A stretch of 64,000 bases of DNA from positions 310,001-374,000 of the forward strand of contig JASGHI010000003.1 in NCBI GenBank assembly GCA_049841155.1, written 5' to 3'. This document shows positions 53,165 through 64,000 of the stretch, piece by piece. The translations under genes and the position numbers were made by a program. Positions within the stretch are counted from its first letter, which is position 1, and each line of letters opens with the position of its first letter. The notes under the pieces are model-generated. The model saw only the letters and a list, made by a program, of their open reading frames with translations, had not been told where the DNA came from and ran no database searches. Source of the stretch: ZC4RG30 sp049841155 (GTDB lineage Bacteria; Pseudomonadota; Gammaproteobacteria; Steroidobacterales; Steroidobacteraceae).

Positions 53165-55099
53165 ATGGCCAAGGTAATCGGCATCGATCTGGGTACGACC
53201 AACTCCTGCGTCGCGATCATGGATGGCGGCAAGCCGCGCGTGATCGAGAACAGCGAGGGCGACCGCACCACGCCCTCCATCGTGGCATTCACCAAGGATG
53301 GCGAAGTGGTGGTGGGACAGTCCGCGAAGCGGCAGGCCGTCACCAATCCCAAGAACACGCTGTTCGCCGTCAAGCGGCTCATCGGCCGCAAGTTCAAGGA
53401 CGACGTGGTCCAGCGGGACATCAACATGGTGCCGTATTCCATCGTGGCGGCCGACAACGGCGATGCATGGATCGAGGTGCAGGGCAAGAAGATGGCCCCG
53501 CCGGAGATCTCGGCGCGCGTGCTGGCCAAGATGAAGAAGACCGCCGAGGACTACCTCGGCGAGCCGGTCACCGAAGCGGTGATCACCGTGCCGGCCTACT
53601 TCAACGATTCGCAGCGCCAGGCCACCAAGGATGCCGGCCGCATCGCGGGCCTGGAGGTCAAGCGCATCATCAACGAGCCCACCGCGGCGGCGCTGGCCTA
53701 TGGCCTCGACAAGGCGGGCGGTGACCGCAAGATCGCCGTGTACGACCTCGGCGGCGGTACCTTCGACGTGTCCATCATCGAGATCGCCGAAGTGGACGGC
53801 GAGCGCCAGTTCGAGGTGCTCTCCACCAATGGCGACACCTTCCTCGGCGGCGAGGATTTCGACCTGCGCATCATCAATTTCCTCGCCGACGAGTTCCAGA
53901 AGGAATCGGGCGTGGATGTGCGCAAGGATCCGCTGGCCATGCAGCGCCTGAAGGAAGCTGCCGAAAAGGCCAAGATCGAGCTGTCCTCCAGCCAGCAGAC
54001 CGATGTGAACCTGCCATACATCACGGCCGATGCTTCGGGCCCCAAGCACCTGAACGTGAAGCTCACGCGTGCCAAGCTCGAATCGCTGGTCGAGGAGCTG
54101 GTCAAGCGCACCATCGAGCCCTGCAAGGTGGCTCTCAAGGACGCGGGCCTTTCCGCCTCCGAAGTCGCCGAGGTGATCCTGGTCGGCGGCCAGACGCGCA
54201 TGCCGCTGGTGCAGAAGTACGTGAAGGATTTCTTCGGCAAGGAGCCGCGCCGCGACGTGAACCCGGACGAGGCCGTGGCCGTGGGCGCCGCGGTGCAGGG
54301 CGGCGTGCTGGCCGGTGAGGTCAAGGACGTGCTGCTGCTGGACGTCACGCCGCTGTCGCTGGGCATCGAGACGCTGGGTCAGGTGATGACCAAGCTGATC
54401 GAGAAGAACACCACGATCCCGACCAAGGCTTCGCAGACCTTCTCCACCGCGGACGACAACCAGACGGCCGTGACCATCCACGTGCTGCAGGGCGAGCGCG
54501 AGCGGGCGGCGGACAACAAATCCCTGGGCCGCTTCGATCTCACCGACATCGCGCCGGCGCCGCGCGGCATGCCGCAGGTCGAGGTGTCCTTCGACATCGA
54601 CGCCAATGGCATCCTGCACGTGTCGGCCAAGGACAAGGCCACGGGCAAGGAGCAGAAGATCGTCATCAAGGCTTCGAGCGGCCTTTCCGAGGACGAGATC
54701 AAGCGCATGGTGTCTGACGCCGAAGCGCATGCAGCCGAGGACAAGAAGTTCCGCGAGCTGGTCGAGACACGCAACCGTGCCGATGCGCTGGTGCACTCCA
54801 CCGAGAAGACGCTGCAGGAGCTGGGCGACAAGGTGGGTGGCGAGGAGCGCGCTGGCGCCGAGTCGGCGCTGTCCGATCTGCGCACCGCGCTCAAGGGCGA
54901 CGACAAGGATGCCATCGACCGCAAGGCCGAGCAGCTCGCCAAGGTGGCCTCGGGACTGGCCCAGCGCGCTGCGCAGGCCGGTGCCGGCGCGGCGGGCGGT
55001 GCCGAGCACGCGCAGGCCTCGGCCGGTGGCACGGCGAAGGACGACAATGTCGTCGATGCCGAATTCGAGGAAGTGAAGGACGACAAGCGCAACACCTGA
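53165..55099 (+). CDS. dnaK: Chaperone DnaK (Hsp70)
   Basis: 644 residues. ATPase domain 1-385 with VIGIDLGTTNSCVAIMDGGK, VYDLGGGTFDVSIIEIAEVD, and ILVGGQTRMPLVQKYVKDFF; linker DVLLLDVTPLSLG; substrate domain with NQTAVTIHVLQGERERAADN; C-terminal lid and the conserved tail DDNVVDAEFEEVKDD. Start ATG 53165 follows GGGGTAAGAAAC. Works with GrpE and DnaJ encoded on either side. Confidence 0.98.
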   Translation: MAKVIGIDLGTTNSCVAIMDGGKPRVIENSEGDRTTPSIVAFTKDGEVVVGQSAKRQAVTNPKNTLFAVKRLIGRKFKDDVVQRDINMVPYSIVAADNGDAWIEVQGKKMAPPEISARVLAKMKKTAEDYLGEPVTEAVITVPAYFNDSQRQATKDAGRIAGLEVKRIINEPTAAALAYGLDKAGGDRKIAVYDLGGGTFDVSIIEIAEVDGERQFEVLSTNGDTFLGGEDFDLRIINFLADEFQKESGVDVRKDPLAMQRLKEAAEKAKIELSSSQQTDVNLPYITADASGPKHLNVKLTRAKLESLVEELVKRTIEPCKVALKDAGLSASEVAEVILVGGQTRMPLVQKYVKDFFGKEPRRDVNPDEAVAVGAAVQGGVLAGEVKDVLLLDVTPLSLGIETLGQVMTKLIEKNTTIPTKASQTFSTADDNQTAVTIHVLQGERERAADNKSLGRFDLTDIAPAPRGMPQVEVSFDIDANGILHVSAKDKATGKEQKIVIKASSGLSEDEIKRMVSDAEAHAAEDKKFRELVETRNRADALVHSTEKTLQELGDKVGGEERAGAESALSDLRTALKGDDKDAIDRKAEQLAKVASGLAQRAAQAGAGAAGGAEHAQASAGGTAKDDNVVDAEFEEVKDDKRNT

Positions 55100-55144
55100 T
55101 TTCCGGCGGTCGCTGGTTGAAGGTGAGGCGCTGGCGGCAGGTGT

Positions 55145-56281
55145 ATGGCCAAACGCGACTATTACAAAATACTAGAAGTGGCGCGCGATGCGTCGGAAGC
55201 CGACATCAAGAAGGCTTATCGGCGCTTTGCCATGAAGCTGCATCCGGACCGCAATCCGGGTGACCAGGCCGCCGAGGAGCAGTTCAAGGAGGTCAAGGAG
55301 GCCTACGAGGTCCTGACGGATCCGGACAAGCGCGCGGCCTACGACCAGTTCGGCCACGCGGGGCTCGATGCCCAGCGTGGCGCAGGCCGCGGCGGCTTCA
55401 GTCCGGGAGAGGCGTTCGGCGACATCTTCGGCGATGTCTTCGGCGACATCTTCGGCGGCGGCCGCCGTGGCGGCCGTTCGCAGGTGTTCCGCGGCGCTGA
55501 TCTGCGCTACGAGCTGGAGCTGGATCTGAGCCAGGCCGTTTTCGGCACCAGCATCGAGATCGACATTCCGCGGCTCATCGAGTGCGAGACCTGTCATGGC
55601 AGCGGCGCCGCCAAGGGCAGCAATCCCGTCGAGTGCGAGACCTGCCACGGCAGCGGGCATGTGCGCGTGTCGCAGGGCTTCTTCCAGCTGCAGCAGACCT
55701 GCCCGCGTTGCCGCGGCAGCGGCAAGATCGTCAAGAATCCCTGCGACACCTGCCTCGGGCAGGGGCGCGTGCGGCGTACCAAGAAGCTGTCGGTGAAGAT
55801 TCCGCCGGGCGTCGACAACGGCGACCGCATCCGCCTCGGCGGCGAGGGCGAGGCGGGGCGCAATGGCGGGCCCGCGGGCGATCTCTATGTGGAAGTGCGG
55901 GTGCGCGAACACGAGATCTTCGAGCGCGATGGCGAGAATCTCGCCTGCGAAGTGCCCATCAGTTTTGCAACCGCGGCGCTCGGTGGCACGGTGCTGGTGC
56001 CCACGCTGGATGGCCAGGTGTCGCTGAAGATTCCCTCCGAAACGCAATCCGGCCGCGTCTTCCGGCTGCGCGACAAGGGCGTCAAGCCGGTGCGCGGCGG
56101 TCCGCGCGGTGATCTGCTGTGCCGCGTGATGGTCGAGACTCCAGTGAGGCTTTCCGCAGAGCAGAAGGATCTTCTGAAGCAGTTCGAATCCTCGCTGAAA
56201 GAACACCATTCGCGCCACACGCCGCGCGAGGAAGGATTCTTCGAAGGCGTGAAGCGTTTCTTCGCCGGCAGCGGGAGCTGA
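55145..56281 (+). CDS. dnaJ: Chaperone DnaJ (Hsp40)
   Basis: 378 residues. J domain 1-70 with HPD at 33-35 (KLHPDRNPG), Gly/Phe-rich region about 75-120 (GDIFGDVFGDIFGGG), four zinc-binding repeats CETCHGSG, CETCHGSG, CPRCRGSG and CDTCLGQG (about 148-205), then the substrate-binding C-domain. Stimulates the DnaK ATPase and delivers clients. 45 bases after dnaK. Confidence 0.97.
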   Translation: MAKRDYYKILEVARDASEADIKKAYRRFAMKLHPDRNPGDQAAEEQFKEVKEAYEVLTDPDKRAAYDQFGHAGLDAQRGAGRGGFSPGEAFGDIFGDVFGDIFGGGRRGGRSQVFRGADLRYELELDLSQAVFGTSIEIDIPRLIECETCHGSGAAKGSNPVECETCHGSGHVRVSQGFFQLQQTCPRCRGSGKIVKNPCDTCLGQGRVRRTKKLSVKIPPGVDNGDRIRLGGEGEAGRNGGPAGDLYVEVRVREHEIFERDGENLACEVPISFATAALGGTVLVPTLDGQVSLKIPSETQSGRVFRLRDKGVKPVRGGPRGDLLCRVMVETPVRLSAEQKDLLKQFESSLKEHHSRHTPREEGFFEGVKRFFAGSGS

Positions 56282-56285
56282 CGAC

Positions 56286-57083
56286 ATGAGCATTCGCGTG
56301 GCGATCATAGGTGTCGGCGGCCGCATGGGCAGAGCGCTGCTGTGCGCCATCGGTGAAACGCCTGACATGCGGCTCGCAGCGGCTGTGGCTCGTCCCGGCA
56401 GTGCGGTGATCGGGCAGGATGCCGGCACACTGGTGGGGCATGCGCCGTCGGGCGTGAGTATCGTTGCAGATCCCGTCGCGGTGCTGCCGCAGGTGGATGT
56501 GGCCATCGACTTCTCGCGGGTGGACGCTTCGGCGCGCAATGCGGCGGCTTGTGCCGCGGCTGGCGTGCCGCTGCTCATCGGCACCACGGGTCAGGATGCC
56601 GCGCAGCTGGCCGCCATCGATGCCGCCGCGCGGCAGACGGCGGTCCTAGTGGCCGCCAATACCAGCCTGGGCCTCAATGTGCTGTCTGAGCTCGTGCGCC
56701 GGGCGGCCGCGGCGCTGCCCGCGGGTTTCGATATCGAGATCTTCGAGACGCATCACCGCCACAAAGTCGATGCGCCTTCCGGAACGGCTCTGGCGCTGGG
56801 GGATGCCGCCGCCGCTGGACGCGGCCACGCCTTGCAGCGCCCCGTGCCGCTTACCGGCAGCGAGCCGGGCCCGCGTCAGCCTGGAGGCATAGGTTTCGCC
56901 GTGGCGCGTGGCGGCGATGTGGTGGGAGAGCACGAGGTGCGTTTCCTCGGAGCGGGTGAACAGCTGCGTCTGGCACATGTGGCCACCGACCGCGCGATCT
57001 TCGCCCGCGGAGCGCTTGCAGCTGCGCGCTGGCTGGCAGGGCGTGCGCCAGGCCGTTACCGGATGTCTGATTTTCTCTTTTAA
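56286..57083 (+). CDS. dapB: 4-hydroxy-tetrahydrodipicolinate reductase
   Basis: 265 residues. NAD(P) site VAIIGVGGRMGRALL (5-19), IGTTGQDAAQLAAI, and the catalytic block FETHHRHKVDAPSGTALALG near 155. Catalyses a step of diaminopimelate and lysine synthesis. Four bases after dnaJ, so probably read through from the heat-shock operon. Confidence 0.96.
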   Translation: MSIRVAIIGVGGRMGRALLCAIGETPDMRLAAAVARPGSAVIGQDAGTLVGHAPSGVSIVADPVAVLPQVDVAIDFSRVDASARNAAACAAAGVPLLIGTTGQDAAQLAAIDAAARQTAVLVAANTSLGLNVLSELVRRAAAALPAGFDIEIFETHHRHKVDAPSGTALALGDAAAAGRGHALQRPVPLTGSEPGPRQPGGIGFAVARGGDVVGEHEVRFLGAGEQLRLAHVATDRAIFARGALAAARWLAGRAPGRYRMSDFLF

Positions 57084-57154
57084 AATCAATATATTATTTC
57101 ATTCCCTGCAGCGGCAGGAAAATGCCATCCAGCGGCTCTGCGGCCGTTTTGGCA

Positions 57155-57183
57155 TGGACAAAAAAGGCCTGAATCTCTAGAAT
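57155..57183 (+). promoter_or_regulatory. Promoter of carAB
   Basis: TGGACA (57155-57160), 17-base spacer, TAGAAT (57178-57183); each hexamer matches the consensus at 5 of 6 positions. A start near 57190 gives a leader of about 144 bases. Confidence 0.65.
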
Positions 57184-57229
57184 TTGCCTCGAATCCGAAC
57201 CATCCAGTTTCGGGTTTAGTCCGCGCAAG

Positions 57230-57261
57230 GCGGGAGGGCGTTCCCAAAGAACTCCTCCCGC
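57230..57261 (+). promoter_or_regulatory. Hairpin in the carA leader (possible attenuator)
   Basis: GCGGGAGG (57230-57237) pairs with CCTCCCGC (57254-57261); inside, GTTC pairs with GAAC around CCAAA. TTT follows. It lies about 40 bases after the predicted transcription start and 70 bases before the carA start codon, so it could act as an attenuator, or as a terminator for read-through from dapB. Confidence 0.5.
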
Positions 57262-57333
57262 TTTGTGCATCTACGTCTCGCAAGCCGGTGGGTAAAGATG
57301 GCAGGCAGCCAGGACATCTGTGGAGGTTGCTGA

Positions 57334-58494
57334 GTGAGTGTGAGCGCCGTTCTGGCTCTGGCCGATGGAACCGTGTTCCTGGGTCAGTCCATTGGAGCCA
57401 AGGGTAATACCACCGGCGAAGTCGTTTTCAATACCGCCATGACGGGTTACCAGGAGATCCTCTCCGATCCGTCCTACACACGTCAGATCGTCACGCTGAC
57501 CTATCCGCACATCGGCAACACCGGCACCACGCCCGAGGACCAGGAGTCCTCCATGGTCACGCCGGCGGGCCTCGTGATCCGCGACCTGCCGCTGCTTCAC
57601 AGCAGCTGGCGCGCCACGCAATCGCTGCAGCAGTACCTGGAACGCGGGCGCATCGTCGCCATCGCCGGCATCGATACGCGCAAGCTCACGCGCATCCTGC
57701 GCGAGCAGGGTGCTCAGTCCGGCTGCATCATGACCGGCGACAACGTCGATCCGAACGCCGCCGTGCATGCCGCGCGCCGTTTCCCGGGCCTCACGGGCAT
57801 GGATCTGGCGAAGGTGGTCTCCACCAAGGAGCGCTACCAGTGGAACGACGGCAGCATCTGGCGCGATGCCACGCGCGCGCCACTGCGCGCACAGCAGCGG
57901 CTGCATGTGGTGGCCTACGACTACGGCATCAAGCGCAACATCCTGCGGTTGCTGGCCGATGTAGGCTGCCGCATCACCGTCGTGCCGGCGCAGACCCCGG
58001 CCTCCGAGGTGCTGGCCCTGCAGCCCGACGGCGTGTTTCTCTCCAATGGCCCCGGAGATCCGGAGGCCTGCGATTACGCCATCGCCGCAGTGCGCGAGTT
58101 ACTGGCCACGGATCTGCCGCTGTTCGGAATCTGCCTCGGGCACCAGCTGCTGGGCCTGGCGGTGGGCGCCCGCACGGTGAAGATGAAGTTCGGCCACCAC
58201 GGTGCCAACCATCCGGTGCAGGAGCTGGCCACCGGCCGGGTCGTCATCACCAGCCAGAACCATGGTTTCGCCGTGGATCCGGCCACGCTGCCGGCAAACG
58301 TGCGCACCACCCATGTCTCGCTGTTCGACGGCTCGCTGCAGGGCATCGAGCTCATCGACAAGCCCGCGTTCAGCTTCCAGGGCCACCCCGAGGCCAGCCC
58401 CGGACCGCATGATCTGCTGCCGCTGTTCGAACGCTTCGTGCAGCTGATGGTGCGCCGTCTCCAGAATCACCTGCGCGAACGCCGCGCGCGCTGA
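57334..58494 (+). CDS. carA: Carbamoyl-phosphate synthase small subunit
   Basis: 386 residues. N-terminal domain LALADGTVFLGQSIGAKGNT with GEVVFNTAMTGYQEILSDPS; glutaminase domain with nucleophile Cys in LFGICLGHQLLGLAVGA (near 265) and the His/Glu pair in SFQGHPEASPGPHD. Provides ammonia from glutamine to CarB for arginine and pyrimidine synthesis. Start GTG at 57334 has TGGAGG seven bases upstream. Five bases before carB. Confidence 0.97.
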   Translation: MSVSAVLALADGTVFLGQSIGAKGNTTGEVVFNTAMTGYQEILSDPSYTRQIVTLTYPHIGNTGTTPEDQESSMVTPAGLVIRDLPLLHSSWRATQSLQQYLERGRIVAIAGIDTRKLTRILREQGAQSGCIMTGDNVDPNAAVHAARRFPGLTGMDLAKVVSTKERYQWNDGSIWRDATRAPLRAQQRLHVVAYDYGIKRNILRLLADVGCRITVVPAQTPASEVLALQPDGVFLSNGPGDPEACDYAIAAVRELLATDLPLFGICLGHQLLGLAVGARTVKMKFGHHGANHPVQELATGRVVITSQNHGFAVDPATLPANVRTTHVSLFDGSLQGIELIDKPAFSFQGHPEASPGPHDLLPLFERFVQLMVRRLQNHLRERRAR

Positions 58495-58499
58495 AACCC

Positions 58500-61723
<3,224 letters not shown>

Positions 61724-61727
<4 letters not shown>

Positions 61728-62200
61728 AGCGCGTACCGATCACCGCCCGCGGCGCCGAGGCGCTGCGTGCCGAGCTGAGAAAACTCAAGAGCGAGGATCG
61801 CCCCAACGTGATCAAGGCGATCGCCGAGGCGCGCAGCCACGGGGACCTGTCGGAGAACGCCGAATACCATGCCGCGCGTGAGCAGCAGGGCTTCATCGAA
61901 GGCCGCATCCAGGAACTCGAGGGCAAGCTCGGCAATGCCGAAATCATCGACGTGACGCAGCTGCCGAACACCGGCAAGGTGATTTTCGGCGCCACTGTGG
62001 ATCTCGAGGACGAGGACAGCGGCGCGCAGGTCACCTACCAGATCGTCGGCGAGGACGAGGCCGACATCAAGGCGCACCGCATCTCGGTGGCCTCGCCCAT
62101 CGCGCGGGCGCTGGTGGGCAAGGCAGTGGGCGATTCGGTCGAAGTGGCCGCGCCGGGCGGCGCGCGCAATTACGAGATCATCGCGGTCCGCTACGTCTGA
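61724..62200 (+). CDS. greA: Transcription elongation factor GreA
   Basis: 158 residues. N-terminal coiled coil with the acidic tip HGDLSENAEYHAAREQQGF (about 39-57) that reaches into the RNA polymerase channel, then the C-terminal FKBP-like domain with GATVDLEDEDSGAQVTYQIV and SPIARALVGKAVGDSVEV. Rescues backtracked polymerase. ATG inside the carB stop (ATGA), a coupling typical for this group. An inverted repeat GCCGGC/GCCGGC (62209-62229) follows. Confidence 0.97.
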
Positions 62201-62234
62201 GTGACGATGCCGGCATTTGCGAAGCCGGCGCTCT

Positions 62235-62987
62235 TCAGCCGTTTGCCGGCGCCGTCCGGGGCCACACTCCCAAAGTGACCAGTTGCGCTGTTGCGGCGGC
62301 GGCCCAGCCGCGGTTGGCAGCGGGGCTGGCGGGGCTGGGGTGCAGGATGCTGCCGATGCGCACCCCCGCGTGGCCGTCCAGAGCTTGTCGGGCGCGCTGC
62401 TCGGCCCACTTGCCGACGCCGATCACCCATTCCGGCTGCAGCGCGGCGATCAGTGTTCGCAAGTGCGCGTCGCAGGCTGCGAGCAGCGGACGTTGCTCGG
62501 CTGCAGGCAACTTGTCCGGCGTGAGATTGCGGCTGCCTTCAAAGAAGGCGAGCGGGCAGTAGTTGGCCACGAAATGCGCGGCGAAGAAGGCTGTGGCCGT
62601 ACCGAAGCGTTCGCGGAACAGGCCCCACAGGCGTTGGCCGCTGACTTCGGAGCGCGTGCAGGCAAAGCCCAGCACCGGGCGCTGGGGGTTGGGATCCCGT
62701 GGCTGGCCGACCGCACCGTCGAGCCCCAGCCAGTCCCGCACGCTGGCGACCTCGCCGAAGGGAATGCCGGTCTGCGCCATGCCGAAGGGGCCGGGGTTCA
62801 TGCCGATGAACACCACGCGCTTGGGTGCCTGGCCAAAGCGTTCCAGATAGCGCCGATGCACCTCCCAAGCATAGTTCAGCGGGTTGTAGACATGGGTGAC
62901 GGGCAGTGCGAAGCCCATCGCATCGACGGTGGCCGACAGCTTGCGGGCAGCTTTGACCAGCGTGGAGGCGGTCGCGGGTGTAGCCAC
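62235..62987 (-). CDS. SMUG-type uracil-DNA glycosylase family protein
   Basis: 250 residues. Motif 1 FIGMNPGPFGMAQTGIPFGE (about 53-72), the SMUG1 form GMNPGPFGM, then FFAAHFVANYCPLAFFEGSR and the second motif HPSPASPAANRGWA (about 217-230). Removes uracil or damaged pyrimidines from DNA. The start is GTG at 62987 sharing its G with the TAG of the upstream pspC-type gene (TAGTG); a farther start would overlap that gene. Prokaryotic SMUG proteins are less common than Ung. Confidence 0.85.
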   Translation of the reverse strand: MATPATASTLVKAARKLSATVDAMGFALPVTHVYNPLNYAWEVHRRYLERFGQAPKRVVFIGMNPGPFGMAQTGIPFGEVASVRDWLGLDGAVGQPRDPNPQRPVLGFACTRSEVSGQRLWGLFRERFGTATAFFAAHFVANYCPLAFFEGSRNLTPDKLPAAEQRPLLAACDAHLRTLIAALQPEWVIGVGKWAEQRARQALDGHAGVRIGSILHPSPASPAANRGWAAAATAQLVTLGVWPRTAPANG

Positions 62988-63655
62988 TAGCGCCCGAAGG
63001 TCTCGCGCAGGTTGCGCCCCGCATCCTGCAGGCCCGACGCGGCAGCCTTGCTGAACTCGGCCGATTTCTTCTTCGCCATCTCCATCACCTCGCGCGCGCT
63101 CAATGCATCGCCACGCGCTGCGGCCATCTGCTCCGGAGTGCGTGCCGCAGGCATCACGATCAGCAGCGTGAGCCAGGCGAAGAACCAGATGCCGGTGAAG
63201 AAGGTCAGCAGCACGAAGGCCAGCCGCACCCACACCACGTCCACGGAGAAATAGGCCGCGAGGCCGGCGCAGACACCGCCCATCATGCCTTCGGTGGGCA
63301 GGCGGAACAGCCGCTTGCGGCGCGGCACCAGCGCCTGCGAGGGCGCAACGGGGCCTTCTTCCTCGGGCGCGGCCGGTTCGGCGCTCCAGGCGGAGGCCTG
63401 CGCGCCATCCACCGGTCCCATTTCAGCAAGGATCTGCCGTGCCTCGTGGGCCAGCACGACGTTCTTCTGCTTGCCGAGGAAAGCATCGCATTTGTCCGCG
63501 ATGGCCTGCTCCAGATCGGCGAGGATCTCGATGCGGTCAGGGTTGCCTGCGAGCGCCTGCCCGGCCTGGTCCAGATAGGCGCGTACGGATTCGTAGGCCG
63601 CATCCTCCAGCTGGTAGGCGGTGCCATTGAGCGAGACGGTGGTGACCTTTCTCAT
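62987..63655 (-). CDS. PspC domain-containing membrane protein
   Basis: 222 residues. N-terminal soluble part (1-85, RIEILADLEQAIADKCDAFL), linker, then the PspC domain RLFRLPTEGMMGGVCAGLAA and YFSVDVVWVRLAFVLLTFFT with two membrane helices (about 135-180), and a C-terminal charged tail. PspC domains link membrane stress to transcription. Overlaps the upstream PadR gene (ATGA), suggesting a PadR-controlled membrane-stress pair. Confidence 0.87.
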   Translation of the reverse strand: MRKVTTVSLNGTAYQLEDAAYESVRAYLDQAGQALAGNPDRIEILADLEQAIADKCDAFLGKQKNVVLAHEARQILAEMGPVDGAQASAWSAEPAAPEEEGPVAPSQALVPRRKRLFRLPTEGMMGGVCAGLAAYFSVDVVWVRLAFVLLTFFTGIWFFAWLTLLIVMPAARTPEQMAAARGDALSAREVMEMAKKKSAEFSKAAASGLQDAGRNLRETFGR

Positions 63656-63981
63656 GATTGCTTTCCAAGTCGGGTGAGGGTGTCGGTGAGGTGGCGCCAG
63701 TAGTCCTGCAGTTCGCCCAGGGCCTGCCGCCCCACGTCGGTCAGCCGGTAATACTTGCGTGGCGGCCCGGCCTCGGATTCCTGCCATTCGTAGTCCACCA
63801 GCTGTTCGCGCCGCAGCCGCGAGAGCAGCGGGTAGAGAGTGCCTTCCTGGGTGGCGAACTCCGTGCCGGCCAGCCGCTGCAGCATCTCAGCCACATACAG
63901 CTTTTCGCCGTCGATGACGCGCAGGATCACGAATTCCAGCAGTCCCTTGCGGATGGGGCCGAATTTCTCGCTTAGATGCAT
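63652..63981 (-). CDS. PadR family transcriptional regulator
   Basis: 109 residues. Winged helix with GLLEFVILRVIDGEKLYVAE, FATQEGTLYPLLSRLRREQL and PRKYYRLTDVGRQAL, the complete PadR core. Such regulators usually repress the gene pair that follows, here the PspC protein. The start ATG at 63981 is close to the window end; upstream promoter sequences are only partly visible. Confidence 0.92.
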   Translation of the reverse strand: MHLSEKFGPIRKGLLEFVILRVIDGEKLYVAEMLQRLAGTEFATQEGTLYPLLSRLRREQLVDYEWQESEAGPPRKYYRLTDVGRQALGELQDYWRHLTDTLTRLGKQS

Positions 63982-64000
63982 CGTGTGGTTCTGGGGAAGC

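Noticed and set aside
56908..57180. 90-codon plus-strand frame overlapping the dapB end
   Set aside because: Out of frame within dapB and reading across the carA promoter; no ribosome site.

Overview
The window is a high-GC bacterial chromosome segment with the gene orders of a gammaproteobacterium: comEC-exbB-exbD-msbA-lpxK-ycaR-kdsB at the left and smpB/ratA-bamE/fur-[island]-recN-nadK/hrcA-grpE-dnaK-dnaJ-dapB-carA-carB-greA at the right. LPS genes, BamE and large TonB-dependent receptors show an outer membrane. The fur-recN-nadK-hrcA and carAB-greA arrangements suggest a Xanthomonadales/Nevskiales relative; I cannot fix the family from sequence alone.

Left part (1-27261): an envelope operon (lipid A export, LpxK, KdsB, proton channel), a glutathione-dependent formaldehyde dehydrogenase, two fumarylacetoacetase-family hydrolases, two two-domain fusion proteins (DUF3293 + dehydrogenase; GFA + GNAT) whose start codons face each other 11 bp apart, a TonB receptor, a beta-oxidation set (acyl-CoA ligase, FadN-type fusion, thiolase), a carboxynorspermidine (polyamine) operon with a consensus promoter and long leader, a catalase with an almost perfect OxyR operator, a PLP trans-sulfuration enzyme, a PepSY membrane protein and a DUF3228 protein.

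Middle (27360-30999): a tmRNA gene whose T-loop is interrupted by a 300-nt ORF-less group I intron, then glsB-type membrane protein, a radical SAM enzyme, smpB, ratA, bamE and fur. The mature tmRNA would be 353 nt and tag with (A)ANDDNYALAA.

Island (30999-48638): 17.6 kb lying exactly between the fur stop codon and recN, bounded by 88-bp inverted copies of an IS630-family end and by a TA on each side, i.e. a composite-transposon-like insertion into one TA. It is partly AT-richer than its surroundings and holds broken genes (S49 peptidase, IS91 transposase, DMT transporter, Mrp ATPase, frameshifted hyuB) beside intact ones: hyuA, a secreted SRPBCC protein, DUF6152 and two paralogous exported proteins, a TonB receptor, a class III aminotransferase, mmsA, an XRE-cupin regulator with a recognisable operator, and an MFS transporter. 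Together these suggest uptake and breakdown of an amide or amino compound through a semialdehyde to acyl-CoA.

Right part (48639-63981): recN, nadK, the hrcA-grpE-dnaK-dnaJ heat-shock cluster with two sigma-32-like promoters, dapB, carAB with a promoter and a leader hairpin, greA, a SMUG-type uracil-DNA glycosylase, a PspC protein and a PadR regulator.
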